Shown piece by piece: positions 1 to 10,866 of a DNA stretch of 64,000 nucleotides. The notes beneath the pieces are model-generated. The model made no database searches and was not told the DNA's origin. It saw only the letters and a program-made list of their open reading frames with translations. The stretch comes from Atherix ibis. Its lineage: Eukaryota > Arthropoda > Insecta > Diptera > Athericidae. The stretch is taken from assembly GCA_958298945.1 (NCBI GenBank), contig CATQJD010000111.1:1054001-1118000 (forward strand), read 5' to 3'. A program made the translations under genes and the position numbers. How positions within the stretch are numbered: the stretch's first letter is position 1; each line of letters starts with the position of its first letter.

Positions 1-556
1 ATATGAAGTAGTATGTTTAAGAGGAATATGAAGTAGTATGTTCAAGAGGAATATGAAGTAGTATGTTTAAGAGGAATATGAAGTAGTATATTTAAGAGGA
101 ATATGAAGTAGTATATTTAAGAGGAATATGAAGTAGTATATTTAAGAGGAATATGAAGTAGTATGTTTAAGAGGAATATGAAATAGTATGTTTAAGAGGA
201 ATATGAAGTAGTATGTTTAAGAGGAATATGAAGTAGTATGTTTAAGAGGAATATGAAGTAGCATGTTTAAGAGGAATATGAAGTAGTATGTTTAAGAGGA
301 ATATGAAGTAGTATGTTTAAGAGGAATATGAAGTAGTATGTTTAAGAGGACTATGAAATAGTATGTTTAAGAGGAATATGAAGTAGTATGTTTAAGATGA
401 AAATGAAGTAGAATATTTAAGAGGAATATGAAGTAGTATGTTAAAGAGGAATATGAAGTAATATGTTTAAGAGGAATATGAAGTATTATGTTTAAGAGAA
501 ATATGAAGTAGTATGTTTAAGAGGAATATGAAGTAGTACGTGTATGTTTAAGAGGA

Positions 557-2204
557 ATATGAAGTAGTATGTTTAAGAGGAATATGAAGTAGTATATTTA
601 AGAGGAATATGAAGTAGTATATTTAAGAGGAATATGAAGTAGTATATTTAAGAGGAATATGAAGTAGTATGTTTAAGAGGAATATGAAATAGTATGTTTA
701 AGAGGAATATGAAGTAGTATGTTTAAGAGGAATATGAAGTAGTATGTTTAAGAGGAATATGAAGTAGCATGTTTAAGAGGAATATGAAGTAGTATGTTTA
801 AGAGGAATATGATGTAGTATGCTTAAGAGGAATATGAAGTAGTATGCTTAAGAGGAATATGAAGTAGTATATTTAAGAGGAATATGAAGTAGTATATTTA
901 AGAGGAATATGAAGTAGTATGTTTAAGAGGAATATGAAGTAGTATGTTTAAGAGGAATATGAAGTAGTATGTTTAACATGAAAATGAAGTAGTATATTTA
1001 AGAGGATTATGAAGTAGTATGTTTAAGAGGAATATGAAGTAGTGTATTTAAGATGAATATAAAGTAGTATATTTAAGAGGAATATGAAGTAGTATATTTA
1101 AGAGGAATATGAATAGTAAGTTTAAGAGGAATATGAAGTATTATGTTTAAGAGGAATATGAAGTTGTATATTTAAGAGGTATATGAAGTAGTATATTTAA
1201 GAGGAATATGAAATAGTATGTTTAAGAGTAATATGAAGTAGTATATTTAAGAGGAATATGAAATAGTATATTTAAGAGGAATATGAAGTAGTATATTTAA
1301 GAGGAATATGAAGTAGTATGTTTAAGAGGAATATTAAGTAGTATATTTAAGAGGAATATGAAGTAGTATATTTAAGAGGAATATGAAGTAGTATGTTTAA
1401 GAGGAATATGAAGTTGTATGTTTAAGATGAAAATGAAGTAGTATATTTAAGAGGATTATGAAGTAGTATGTTTAAGAGGAATATGAAGTGGTATACTTAA
1501 GAGGAATATGAAGTTGTATATTTAAGAGGAATATGAAGTAGTATATTTAAGAGGAATATGAAGTAGTATGTTTAAGAGGAATATGAAGTAGTATGTTTAA
1601 GAGGAATATGAAGTAGTATGTTCAAGAGGAATATGAAGTAGTATGTTTAAGAGGAATATGAAGTAGTATATTTAAGAGGAATATGAAGTAGTATATTTAA
1701 GAGGAATATGAAGTAGTATATTTAAGAGGAATATGAAGTAGTATGTTTAAGAGGAATATGAAATAGTATGTTTAAGAGGAATATGAAGTAGTATGTTTAA
1801 GAGGAATATGAAGTAGTATGTTTAAGAGGAATATGAAGTAGCATGTTTAAGAGGAATATGAAGTAGTATGTTTAAGAGGAATATGATGTAGTATGCTTAA
1901 GAGGAATATGAAGTAGTATGCTTAAGAGGAATATGAAGTAGTATATTTAAGAGGAATATGAAGTAGTATATTTAAGAGGAATATGAAGTAGTATGTTTAA
2001 GAGGAATATGAAGTAGTATGTTTAAGAGGAATATGAAGTAGTATGTTTAACATGAAAATGAAGTAGTATATTTAAGAGGATTATGAAGTAGTATGTTTAA
2101 GAGGAATATGAAGTAGTGTATTTAAGATGAATATAAAGTAGTATATTTAAGAGGAATATGAAGTAGTATATTTAAGAGGAATATGAATAGTAAGTTTAAG
2201 AGGA
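557..2204. repeat. Higher-order repeat in satellite, 1,074-bp offset
   Basis: The ordered series of variant units at 557-1130 recurs at 1631-2204. In order these are three TATA units, AAATAG, GCATG, GATGTAGTATGC, TTTAACATGA, GTGTATTTAAGATGA, and a 24-bp unit reading GAATAGTAAG. The 1,074-bp offset is 43 units minus one base, which the shared 24-bp unit explains. The window's first ~500 bp also matches the start of this block. Confidence 0.8.
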
Positions 2205-4754
2205 ATATGAAGTATTATGTTTAAGAGGAATATGAAGTTGTATATTTAAGAGGAATATGAAGTAGTTTATTTAAGAGGAATATGAAGTAGTATGTTTAAG
2301 AGGAATATGAAGCTGTATGTTTAAGAGGAATGTGAAGTAGTATGTTTAAGAGGAATATAAAGTAGTATGTTTAAGAGGAATATGAAGAAGAATGTTTAAG
2401 AGTAATATGAAGCAGTATGTTTAAGACGAATATGAAGTAGCATGTTTAAGAGGAATATGAAGTAGTATTTGTAAGAGTAATATGAAGTAGTATGTTTAAT
2501 AGGAATTTGAAGTAGTATGTTTAAGAGGAATATGAAGTAATATGGTTAAAAGGAATATGAAGTAGTATGTTTAAGAGGAATATGAAGTAGTATATTTAAG
2601 AGGCATATGATGTAGTATATTTAAGAGGAATATGAAGTAGTATGTTATGGACGAATATGAAGTAGTATGTTTAAGAGGAATATGAAGTAGTATGCTTAAG
2701 AGGAATATGAAGTAGTATGTTTAAGAGGAATATGAAATAGTATGTTTAAGAGAAATATGAAGTAATATGCTTAAGAGGAATATGAAGTAGTATGTTTAAG
2801 AGGAATATTTAGCAGTATATTTAAGAGGAATATGAAGTAGTATATTTAAGAGGAATATGAAGTAGTATATTTAAGAGGAATATGAAGTAGTATATTTAAG
2901 AGGAATATGAAGTAGTATATTTAAGAGGAATATGAAGTAGTATGTTTAAGAGGAATATGAAATAGTATGTTTAAGAGGAATATGAAGTAGTGTATTTAAG
3001 ATGAATATAAAGTAGTATATTTAAGAGGAATATGAAGTAGTATATTTAAGAGGAATATGAAGTAGTATGTTTAAGAGGAATATGAAGTAGTATGTTTAAG
3101 AGTAATATGAAGTAGTATGTTTAAGAGGAATTTCAAGTAGTATGTTTAAGAGGAATATGAAGTAATATATTTAAGAGGAATATGAAGTAGTATGTTTAAG
3201 AGGAATATGGAGTAGTATGTTTAAGAGGAATATGAAGTAGTATGTTTAAGAAGAATATGAAGTAGTATGTTTAAGAGAAATATGAAGTAGTATATTTAAG
3301 AGGAATATGAAGTAGTATGTTTAAGAGGAATATGAAGTAGTATGTTTAAGAGGACTATGAAATAGTATGTTTAAGAGGAATATGAAGTAGTATGTTTAAG
3401 ATAAAAATGAAGTAGAATATTTAAGAGGAATATGAAGTAGTATGTTAAAGAGGAATATGAAGTAATATGTTTAAGAGGAATATGAAGTATTATGTTTAAG
3501 AGAAATATGAAGTAGTATGTTTAAGAGGAATATGAAGTAGTATGTTTAAGAGGAATATGAAGTAGTATGTTTAAGAGGAATATGAAGTAGTTTATTTAAG
3601 AGGAATATGAAGTAGTATATTTAAGAGGAATATGAAGTAGTATATTTAAGAGGAATATGAAGTAGTATGTTTAAGAGGAATATGAAATAGTATGTTTAAG
3701 AGGAATATGAAGTAGTATGTTTAAGAGGAATATGAAGTAGTATGTTTAAGAGGAATATGAAGTAGCATGTTTAAGAGGAATATGAAGTAGTATGTTTAAG
3801 AGGAATATGATGTAGTATGCTTAAGAGGAATATGAAGTAGTATTCTTAAGAGGAATATGAAGTAGTATATTTAAGAGGAATATGAAGTAGTATATTTAAG
3901 AGGAATATGAAGTAGTATGTTTAAGAGGAATATGAAGTAGTATGTTTAAGAGGAATATGAAGTAGTATGTTTAACATGAAAATGAAGTATTATATTTAAG
4001 AGGAATATGAAGTAGTATTCTTAAGAGGAATATGAAGTAGTATATTTAAGAGGAATATGAAGTAGTATATTTAAGAGGAATATGAAGTAGTATATTTAAG
4101 AGGAATATGAATATTAAGTTTAAGAGGAATATGAAGTATTATGTTTAAGAGGAATATGAAGTTGTATATTTAAGAGGAATATGAAGTAGTTTATTTAAGA
4201 GGAATATGAAGTAGTATGTTTAAGAGGAATATGAAGCTGTATGTTTAAGAGGAATGTGAAGTAGTATGTTTAAGAGGAATATGAAGTAGTATGTTTAAGA
4301 GGAATATGAAGAAGAATGTTTAAGAGTAATATGAAGCAGTATGTTTAAGACGAATATGAAGTAGCATGTTTAAGAGGAATATGAAGTAGTATTTGTAAGA
4401 GTAATATGAAGTAGTATGTTTAATAGGAATTTGAAGTAGTATGTTTAAGAGGAATATGAAGTAATATGGTTAAAAGGAATATGAAGTAGTATGTTTAAGA
4501 GGAATATGAAGTAGTATATTTAAGAGGCATATGATGTAGTATATTTAAGAGGAATATGAAGTAGTATGTTATGGACGAATATGAAGTAGTATGTTTAAGA
4601 GGAATATGAAGTAGTATGCTTAAGAGGAATATGAAGTAGTATGTTTAAGAGGAATATGAAATAGTATGTTTAAGAGAAATATGAAGTAATATGCTTAAGA
4701 GGAATATGAAGTAGTATGTTTAAGAGGAATATTTAGCAGTATATTTAAGAGGAA
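1631..4754. repeat. Higher-order repeat in satellite, 1,924-bp offset
   Basis: A block of about 1.2 kb at 1631-2830 recurs at 3555-4754. Four distinctive markers share the same 1,924-bp offset: GCATG units (1831 and 3755), AGCTGTATG (2311 and 4235), TATGTTATGGACG (2641 and 4565), and ATATTTAGCAG (2805 and 4729). The copies differ at a few units, so the duplication is not the newest here. A related marker order with TATGTTATGGACG reappears near 12870, beyond the LTR element. Confidence 0.78.
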
Positions 4755-5971
4755 TATGAAGTAGTGTATTTAAGAGGAATATGAAGTAGTATGTTTAAGA
4801 GGAATATGAAGTAGTATGTTTAAGAGGAATATGAACTTGTATATTAAAGAGGAATATGAAGTAGTATATTTAAGATTTATAGGAAATAGTATGTTTAAGA
4901 GGAATATGAAGTAGTATGTTTAAGAGGAATATGAAGTAGTATATTTAAGAGGAATATGAAGTAGTATGTCTAAGAGGAATATGAAGTAGTATGTTTAAGA
5001 GGAATATGAAGTAGTATGTTTAAGAGGAATATGAAGTAGTATGTTTAAGAGTAATATGAAGTAGTATGTTTAAGAGGAATTTCAAGTAGTATGTTTAAGA
5101 GGAATATGAAGTAATATATTTAAGAGGAATATGAAGTAGTATGTTTAAGAGGAATATGGAGTAGTATGTTTAAGAGGAATATGAAGTAGTATGTTTAAGA
5201 GGAATATGAAGTAGTATGTTTAAGAGAAATATGAAGTAGTATATTTAAGAGGAACATGAAGTAGTATGTTTAAGAGGAATATGAAGTAGTATGTTTAAGA
5301 GGAATATGAAGTAGTATGTATAAGAGGAATATGAAATAGTATGTTTAAGAGAAATATGAAGTAATATGCTTAAGAGGAATATGAAGTAGTATGTTTAAGA
5401 GGAATATTTAGCAGTATATTTAAGAGGAATATGAAGTAGTGTATTTAAGAGGAATATGAAGTAGTATGTTTAAGAGGAATATGAAGTAGTATGTTTAAGA
5501 GGAATATGAACTTGTATATTAAAGAGGAATATGAAGTAGTATATTTAAGATTTATAGGAAATAGTATGTTTAAGAGGAATATGAAGTAGTATGTTTAAGA
5601 GGAATATGAAGTAGTATATTTAAGAGGAATATGAAGTAGTATGTCTAAGAGGAATATGAAGTAGTATGTTTAAGAGGAATATGAAGTAGTATGTTTAAGA
5701 GGAATATGAAGTAGTATGTTTAAGAGTAATATGAAGTAGTATGTTTAAGAGGAATTTCAAGTAGTATGTTTAAGAGGAATATGAAGTAATATATTTAAGA
5801 GGAATATGAAGTAGTATGTTTAAGAGGAATATGGAGTAGTATGTTTAAGAGGAATATGAAGTAGTATGTTTAAGAGGAATATGAAGTAGTATGTTTAAGA
5901 GAAATATGAAGTAGTATATTTAAGAGGAACATGAAGTAGTATGTTTAAGAGGAATATGAAGTAGTATGTTT
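4654..5971. repeat. Satellite block duplicated in tandem, 675-bp offset
   Basis: Positions ~4654-5296 recur at ~5329-5971, an offset of 675 bp or 27 units. Shared markers are ATATTTAGCAG (4729 and 5404), AACTTGTATATTAAAG, and the aberrant unit containing TTTATAGGAAATAG. The match is nearly perfect until the first copy ends. Confidence 0.8.
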
Positions 5972-7259
5972 AAGAGCACTATGAAATAGTATGTTTAAGA
6001 GGAATATGAAGTAGTATGTTTAAGATGAAAATGAAGTAGAATATTTAAGAGGATTATGAAGTGGTATGTTTAAGAGGAATATGAAGTATTATATTTAAGA
6101 GGAATATGAAGTAGTATGTTTAAGAGGAATATGAAGTAGAATGTTTAAGAGGAATATGAAGTAGTATATTTAAAAGGAATATGAAGTAGTATATTTAAGA
6201 GGAATATGAAGTAGTATGTTTAAGAGGAATATGAAGTAGTATGTTTAAGAGGAATATGAAGTAGTATATTTAAGAGGAATATCAAGTAGTATATTCAAGA
6301 GGAATATGAAGTAGTAAGTTTAAGAGGAATGTGAAGTAGCATATTTAAGAGGAATATGAAGTAGTATATTCAAGAGGAATATGAAGTAGTATGTTTAAGA
6401 GGAATATGAAGTAGTATGTATAAGAGGAATATGAAGTAGTATGTTTAAGAGGAATATGAAGTAGTATGTTTAAGAGGAATATGAAGTAGTATGTTTAAGA
6501 GGAATATGAAGTTGTATGTTTAAGAGGAATATGAAGTAGTATGTTTAAGAGGAATATGAAGTAGTATGTTTAAGAGGAATATGAAGTAGTATATTTAAGA
6601 GGATTATGAAATAGTATATTTAAGAGGAATATGAAGTTGTATATATAAGAGGAATATGAAGTAGTTTGTTTAAGAGGAATATTAAGTAGAATGTTTAAGA
6701 GAATATGAAGTAGTATGTTTAAGAGGAATATGAAGTAGCATGTTTAAGAGGAATATGAAGTAGTATGTTTAAGAGGAATAAGAAGTAGTATGTTAAAGTG
6801 GAATATGAAGTAATATGTTTAAGAGGAATATGAAGTATTATGTTTAAGAGAAATATGAAGTAGTATGTTTAAGAGGAATATGAAGTAGTATGTTTAAGAG
6901 GAATATGAAGTAGTATGTTTAAGAGGAATATGAAGTAGGATATTTAAGAGGAATATGAAGTAGTATATTTAAGAGGAATATGAGGTAGTATATTTAAGAG
7001 GAATATGAAGTAGTATGTTTAAGAGGAATATGAAGTAGTATGTTTAAGAAGAATATGAAGTAGTATGTTTAAGAGGAATATGATGTAGTATGCTTAAGAG
7101 GAATATGAAGTAGTATGCTTAAGAGGAATATGAAGTAGTATATTTAAGAGGCATATGAAGTAGTATATTTAAGAGGAATATGAAGTAGTATGTTTAAGAG
7201 GAATATGAAATAGTATGTTTAAGAGGAATATGAAGTAGTATGTTTAACATGAAAATGAA

Positions 7260-7263
7260 GTAG
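7260..7263 (+). other. Target-site duplication (left), GTAG
   Basis: The four bases GTAG immediately before the 5' LTR are repeated immediately after the 3' LTR at 11167-11170. GTAG is part of the satellite unit, and removing the element plus one copy restores a normal unit. A 4-bp duplication suits a Ty3/Gypsy integrase. Confidence 0.9.
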
Positions 7264-7362
7264 TGTGGGATCCAATAACTATGTTGAGTTCATTAATTGG
7301 TGTGTTGAGTTCCATTCTCACTCATAAAACTCTCTCTCTTCAAGCAACCGTCGAGGCAGTAA

Positions 7363-7422
7363 GTCATAAAGTCAATCAGTCAGTCATAAAGTCAATCAGT
7401 CAGTCATAAAGTCGATCAGTCA
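7363..7422 (+). repeat. Three 20-bp tandem repeats inside the LTR
   Basis: Three back-to-back 20-bp units beginning GTCATAAAGTC; the third carries one A-to-G change. The same triplet is at 10984-11043 in the 3' LTR. Short tandem repeats in an LTR can act as enhancer-like protein-binding sites, but here that is only inference. Confidence 0.85.
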
Positions 7423-7508
7423 TTGAAAGTTAAATATCAACAAAGATTAAATATTAGTGCGTAAAAATTAAATATTAGTCTGTAAAAATTAAATATCAAT
7501 TAAAAATT

Positions 7509-7523
7509 AATAAATACAATAAA
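7509..7523 (+). promoter_or_regulatory. Candidate polyadenylation signals in 5' LTR
   Basis: Two AATAAA hexamers at 7509-7514 and 7518-7523, about 25-35 bp before the LTR end. The 3' LTR has the same pair at 11130-11135 and 11139-11144, where they would direct 3'-end formation of the element's RNA. Confidence 0.5.
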
Positions 7524-7547
7524 AGTTATTTTATTAAAACCCACAAA

Positions 7548-7560
7548 TGGGGGCTCAACC
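7548..7560 (+). other. Primer-binding site, tRNA-Pro type
   Basis: Two bases after the 5' LTR the sequence reads TGGGGGCTCAACC. The first nine bases match the complement of the tRNA-Pro 3' end, the same primer class used by murine leukaemia virus, and 11 of 13 positions agree. This is where minus-strand DNA synthesis would start. The position and leading TGG are typical of primer sites; the tRNA identity rests on remembered tRNA-Pro sequence. Confidence 0.75.
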
Positions 7561-8173
7561 AAAAGCCAATATATAATAGATATATATAATATCCACGCAC
7601 ACGACACAAATACGAAAAAAGCCGACGCAAACGCATACGCAGAAGCCATATTCACCAAACGCATACGCAGAAGCAGAAACACGAGAAGAAACTCAACACG
7701 ACATCGGCGCAGATCCGTAATCAAACGGCGCAGAGATATATATAATATCCACGCACACGACACAAATACGAAAGAAGCCGACGCAAACGCATACGCAGAA
7801 GCCATATTCACCAAACGCATACGCAGAAGCAGAAACACGAGAAGAAACTCAACACGACATCGGCGCAGATCCGTAATCAAACGGCGCAGAGGTAATTCGG
7901 CGCACAACACCTTACGTTCCACAGCACCGCCATTGGCAGCTCTGATAAGTTAATGACAATTTGTCATAATTTTATTCTGACTTTTGATCGTAAGAAAAAA
8001 AATCAAACGTAAACAAAGATTTGTTAAAACTTAAAATTAAAGTTTATATACAATTTTCACTATAAAATAAGTAATATTGCTTTAAATTACGTTCTATTAT
8101 AATAAGATAAGTACAACAATAATTTGTAAACTGATTTATCATAAAATTTTCTTTAGTTATATATATTTATAAA
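7561..8173 (+). other. Untranslated leader of LTR element
   Basis: The non-coding leader between primer site and first ATG. The first half is a 156-bp tandem duplication (7578-7891, listed separately). The second half is A/T-rich, with a near-palindrome at 7953-7967 (ATGACAA and TTGTCAT around one base). Packaging signals would be expected here but none can be identified. A long minus-strand open frame across 7500-7922 comes from the duplication and is not regarded as a gene. Confidence 0.8.
7578..7891 (+). repeat. 156-bp tandem duplication in leader
   Basis: Positions 7578-7733 and 7734-7889 are adjacent copies; the match runs about two bases further. They are near-identical: TACGAAAAAAG in the first is TACGAAAGAAG in the second. 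Each copy contains a nested repeat, AAACGCATACGCAGAAGC twice. Copy one ends and copy two begins at AGATATATATAATATCC. Confidence 0.92.
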
Positions 8174-10465
8174 ATGGAATTAGAAGAATTATTATCCTTA
8201 ACTGTAGAAGATTTGAAACTGAAACTTACTGAACTGAAGCTGTCCATCGATGGTAATAAAGCTACGTCACAAGCCTTGCTGATAAATTATTTTAGAAATG
8301 ACACAGCAGTTAAAGACGAATCATTCGACGACGCAAAATCAACTTTTTTTTTTATATTAACTATTATATTGGCAGATGAAAAGCCGATTTACAATGCAGC
8401 AAGAAGAGTACCATATGATCATAAAATAATAATAGATGCACAAATAAATACATGGTTAAAAGAGGGCATAATTGAAGAAAGTTACTCTGATTTTACTAGT
8501 CCTGTAGTATTGGTAAACAAAAGGGATGGATCGAAAAGATTGTGCGTTGATTATAGACGTATAAATGAACAGATTATTAAAGATCGATACCCATTACCAA
8601 ATATTGAGGAGCAGCTAGATAAATTACAAGATGCAATATATTATACAACGCTGGATTTAGAAGCAGCTTTTTTTCATGTACCTGTAGAAAAAAATTCCAG
8701 AAAATATACAAGTTTCATCGTTCATAATGGACAGTACCAATTCAAATATTGTCCATTCGGCTTATGCAATAGCCCAGCAGCGTTTTCAAGATTTATACAT
8801 GCAATTTTTAAGAAGTTGATTTGCAACGGCGAGGTGATTATTTACATGGATGACCTCATTATACCATCGAAAACTGAAAGTGATGGTTTAAAAAAATTAT
8901 ATAACGTTTTCGCAGTTGCAAAAAAATATGGGTTGCATATTAAATGGAGTAAATGTGAATTTTTAAAGAAAAGAATACTGTTTTTGGGACATATGATTGA
9001 AAACGGTACTATACAGCCGGGAAAAGAAAAAATCAAAGCCATTACGAATTTTCCGCAGCCAAATAACGAGAAAAAGGTGCAAAGTTTCCTAGGATTGGCA
9101 TCCTATTTTAGAAAATTTATCCCAGCCTTCGCAATAAAAGCAAAACCACTTTCGGACCTTCTGAAAAAAGATGCTAAATTCAAATTTGATGAAATGCAAA
9201 TTAGGGCATTTGAAGTTCTAAAGGCAGAACTAACAAAAAGTCCTGTTCTTAAATTATTTGAATTCAGAGCAGAATTGTATACAGATGCATCGAAAGATGG
9301 CTATGGTGCAGTAATGTTGCAGAAAGACGATGAAGATGGGAAAATGCATCCAGTTTGTTACATGAGCAGAAAAACGACCGCAGCAGAGCAAAAATATCAT
9401 TCTTACGAATTGGAAGCAATGGCTGTTGTTAACGCGTTTAAAAAATGGCGCTCATACTTATTAGGACAGCGTGTAAAAGTCATAACTGATTGCAACGCTT
9501 TTGCATTAACAATGAAAAAAGATGATATACCAGTAAGAGTTGCAAGATGGGCGATGTATTTGCAGGACTTTGATTACGTGATCGAACATCGTGCAGGTAC
9601 TAAAATGCGACACGTAGACAGCTTAAGTAGAAATGTTTTAATAATTAATACTGAAATATTACATCGTATTAAAACAGCTCAAGAAGAAGATGACTTTTTA
9701 ATCACTATTAAAATCATTTTAAAAGACCGACCCTATAATGATTATATTTTGAAAAATGAAATAATCTTTAAAATAGTAAATGGAAATGAATTACTAGTGA
9801 TACCGGAGTCAATGGAAAATCAAATCATTCGGGATATGCACGAACAAGGCCACTTTGCCTCAAGAAAAACGGATGATTTAATAAAAAAAGAATACTATAT
9901 CAAAGATTCAAAAAAAAAAATTGAAAAAATATTGAAAAATTGTGTACAATGCATTTTAGCAGAAAGAAAGTCGGGAAAACAAGAAGGTTATTTAAAACCA
10001 ATAGAAAAAGAAAATAAACCACTACAAACCTATCATGTTGACCACTTAGGAATAATGGCAGCTTCCCAAAAAAAATACAAATACATTTTCGCAGTTATCG
10101 ACGCATTTACGAAGTTTGTGTGGTTATACCCTACAAAATCAACATCATGCGAAGAAGTTATCAATAAATTGGAAAAACAATCATTTATATTTGGATACCC
10201 GAAAAGAATCATTTCTGATCGTGGTGCAGCGTTCACTGCAAAAAATTTTGAACAATACTGTAATGATGCAGGAATACAGCATATACTAATTACAACAGGT
10301 GTACCGAGATCAAATGGACAGATTGAAAGGATCAACCGAATCATAATACCCATGCTTTGCAAAATGTCAATTAAAAAACCATCTGAATGGTACAAACATG
10401 TTGATAGCGTTCAACAATACATAAATTCCACCATTTTACAGGACACTCGCCATTTAAAATTTTGA
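8174..10465 (+). CDS. pol: Pol polyprotein (RT-RNase H-integrase), gag-like N-terminus
   Basis: A 763-aa frame starting at an ATG in the position expected for gag. Residues 1-40 resemble a SAP-like gag N-terminus (LTVEDLKLKL, then a GNKA turn). By about residue 62 the protein is already in the region just before RT (ADEKPIYNAARRVP), so most of gag and all of protease are absent. A T10 run at 8344-8353 marks the approximate join. RT carries D161 and YMDD (224-227). RNase H carries D371, ELE 412-414, D439 and D482. Integrase carries H556, H560, C590, C593 and a DD35E triad D623, D682, E718. All visible catalytic residues are kept. The frame ends early at 10463-10465 because of a frameshift, and the integrase C-terminus continues in another frame. 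It would act in a virus-like particle, using gag supplied by other copies. Confidence 0.9.
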   Translation: MELEELLSLTVEDLKLKLTELKLSIDGNKATSQALLINYFRNDTAVKDESFDDAKSTFFFILTIILADEKPIYNAARRVPYDHKIIIDAQINTWLKEGIIEESYSDFTSPVVLVNKRDGSKRLCVDYRRINEQIIKDRYPLPNIEEQLDKLQDAIYYTTLDLEAAFFHVPVEKNSRKYTSFIVHNGQYQFKYCPFGLCNSPAAFSRFIHAIFKKLICNGEVIIYMDDLIIPSKTESDGLKKLYNVFAVAKKYGLHIKWSKCEFLKKRILFLGHMIENGTIQPGKEKIKAITNFPQPNNEKKVQSFLGLASYFRKFIPAFAIKAKPLSDLLKKDAKFKFDEMQIRAFEVLKAELTKSPVLKLFEFRAELYTDASKDGYGAVMLQKDDEDGKMHPVCYMSRKTTAAEQKYHSYELEAMAVVNAFKKWRSYLLGQRVKVITDCNAFALTMKKDDIPVRVARWAMYLQDFDYVIEHRAGTKMRHVDSLSRNVLIINTEILHRIKTAQEEDDFLITIKIILKDRPYNDYILKNEIIFKIVNGNELLVIPESMENQIIRDMHEQGHFASRKTDDLIKKEYYIKDSKKKIEKILKNCVQCILAERKSGKQEGYLKPIEKENKPLQTYHVDHLGIMAASQKKYKYIFAVIDAFTKFVWLYPTKSTSCEEVINKLEKQSFIFGYPKRIISDRGAAFTAKNFEQYCNDAGIQHILITTGVPRSNGQIERINRIIIPMLCKMSIKKPSEWYKHVDSVQQYINSTILQDTRHLKF

Positions 10466-10866
10466 CAGGAATTGATATGAAAACCAAAAATCAGACGATA
10501 TTAACTGAACTAGGAGAAATAATGGAAAAAGAAAATATAGAAACATTAGAGCAAAATAGAAATGATTTGAGATTGACAGCAATAGAAAGTTTGAAGAAAG
10601 TGCAGGATGAAAATCGCAAAAACTATAATGGCAAAAGAAAGGAACCAACCATTTATAAAAAGGACGATGTAGTAGCTATCCGCAGGAACCAACATATACA
10701 GGGAAAAATTAAAACAACTTTTTTAGGACCATACAAAGTAATCTATAGAAGTAAAAATAACAGGTACGGTGTTCAAAAAATTGGAGATCATGAAGGACCA
10801 AATAAAACTACAACAGCCGCAGATTATATGAAAACATGGACCGAAAAACTTATTCGGGACGAATAA
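10462..10866 (+). pseudogene. pol: Integrase C-terminal part, frameshifted from pol
   Basis: This 134-codon open stretch is the continuation of integrase in a frame shifted by one base. It starts at TTG rather than ATG, so it is not an independent gene. It holds the GPY/F-type module (FLGPYKVIYR, residues 87-96) and ends in a conserved-looking DYMKTW (121-126), then TAA. This domain helps Ty3/Gypsy integrases multimerise and bind DNA. The frame changes between about 10430 and 10445, where there is a TTTT run; a one-base loss there is the simplest explanation. The site is far from a gag-pol boundary, so programmed frameshifting is unlikely. There is no envelope gene after it. Confidence 0.85.

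Larger units (their letters stand above)
1..7263. repeat. 25-bp tandem satellite array, left block
   Basis: A head-to-tail array of about 290 units (length divided by 25). The unit begins ATATGAAGTAG and ends TTTAAGAGGA, as in positions 1-25. The consensus has 10 A, 8 T, 7 G and no C on the plus strand. The commonest variant has TATA in place of TATG at unit positions 12-15; others are AAATAG, GCATG, TATGCTT and TTCAAG. Nearly all units are exactly 25 bp. Phase-shifting exceptions include a 31-bp unit at 526-556 and 24-bp units at 1107-1130, near 2181, near 4106 and near 6690. Stops occur in every frame and there is no coding potential. I do not recognise this satellite family by name. Confidence 0.97.
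7264..7545 (+). repeat. 5' LTR of Ty3/Gypsy element
   Basis: This 282-bp repeat starts TGTGGGATCC and ends AAACCCACA, with a 6-bp terminal inverted repeat. It should hold promoter and polyadenylation signals: AATAAA occurs at 7509-7514 and 7518-7523. Inside are three tandem 20-bp units (7363-7422) and two ~20-bp A/T-rich units (about 7460-7500). It differs from the 3' LTR at three substitutions: CATTAATT for CATCAATT, GTGTGTTG for GTGTATTG, and TTAGTGCG for TTAGTCCG. Confidence 0.96.

Noticed and set aside
7500..7922. 140-aa minus-strand open frame
   Set aside because: It lies over the LTR end and the 156-bp duplication, and its protein repeat simply mirrors that duplication. No family is recognised.
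10425..10470. Programmed ribosomal frameshift in pol
   Set aside because: It lies inside integrase rather than at a gag-pol boundary; a simple base loss in a T run explains it better.
8842..10648. Minus-strand open frames inside the LTR element
   Set aside because: They are antisense shadows of pol with no recognisable domains.
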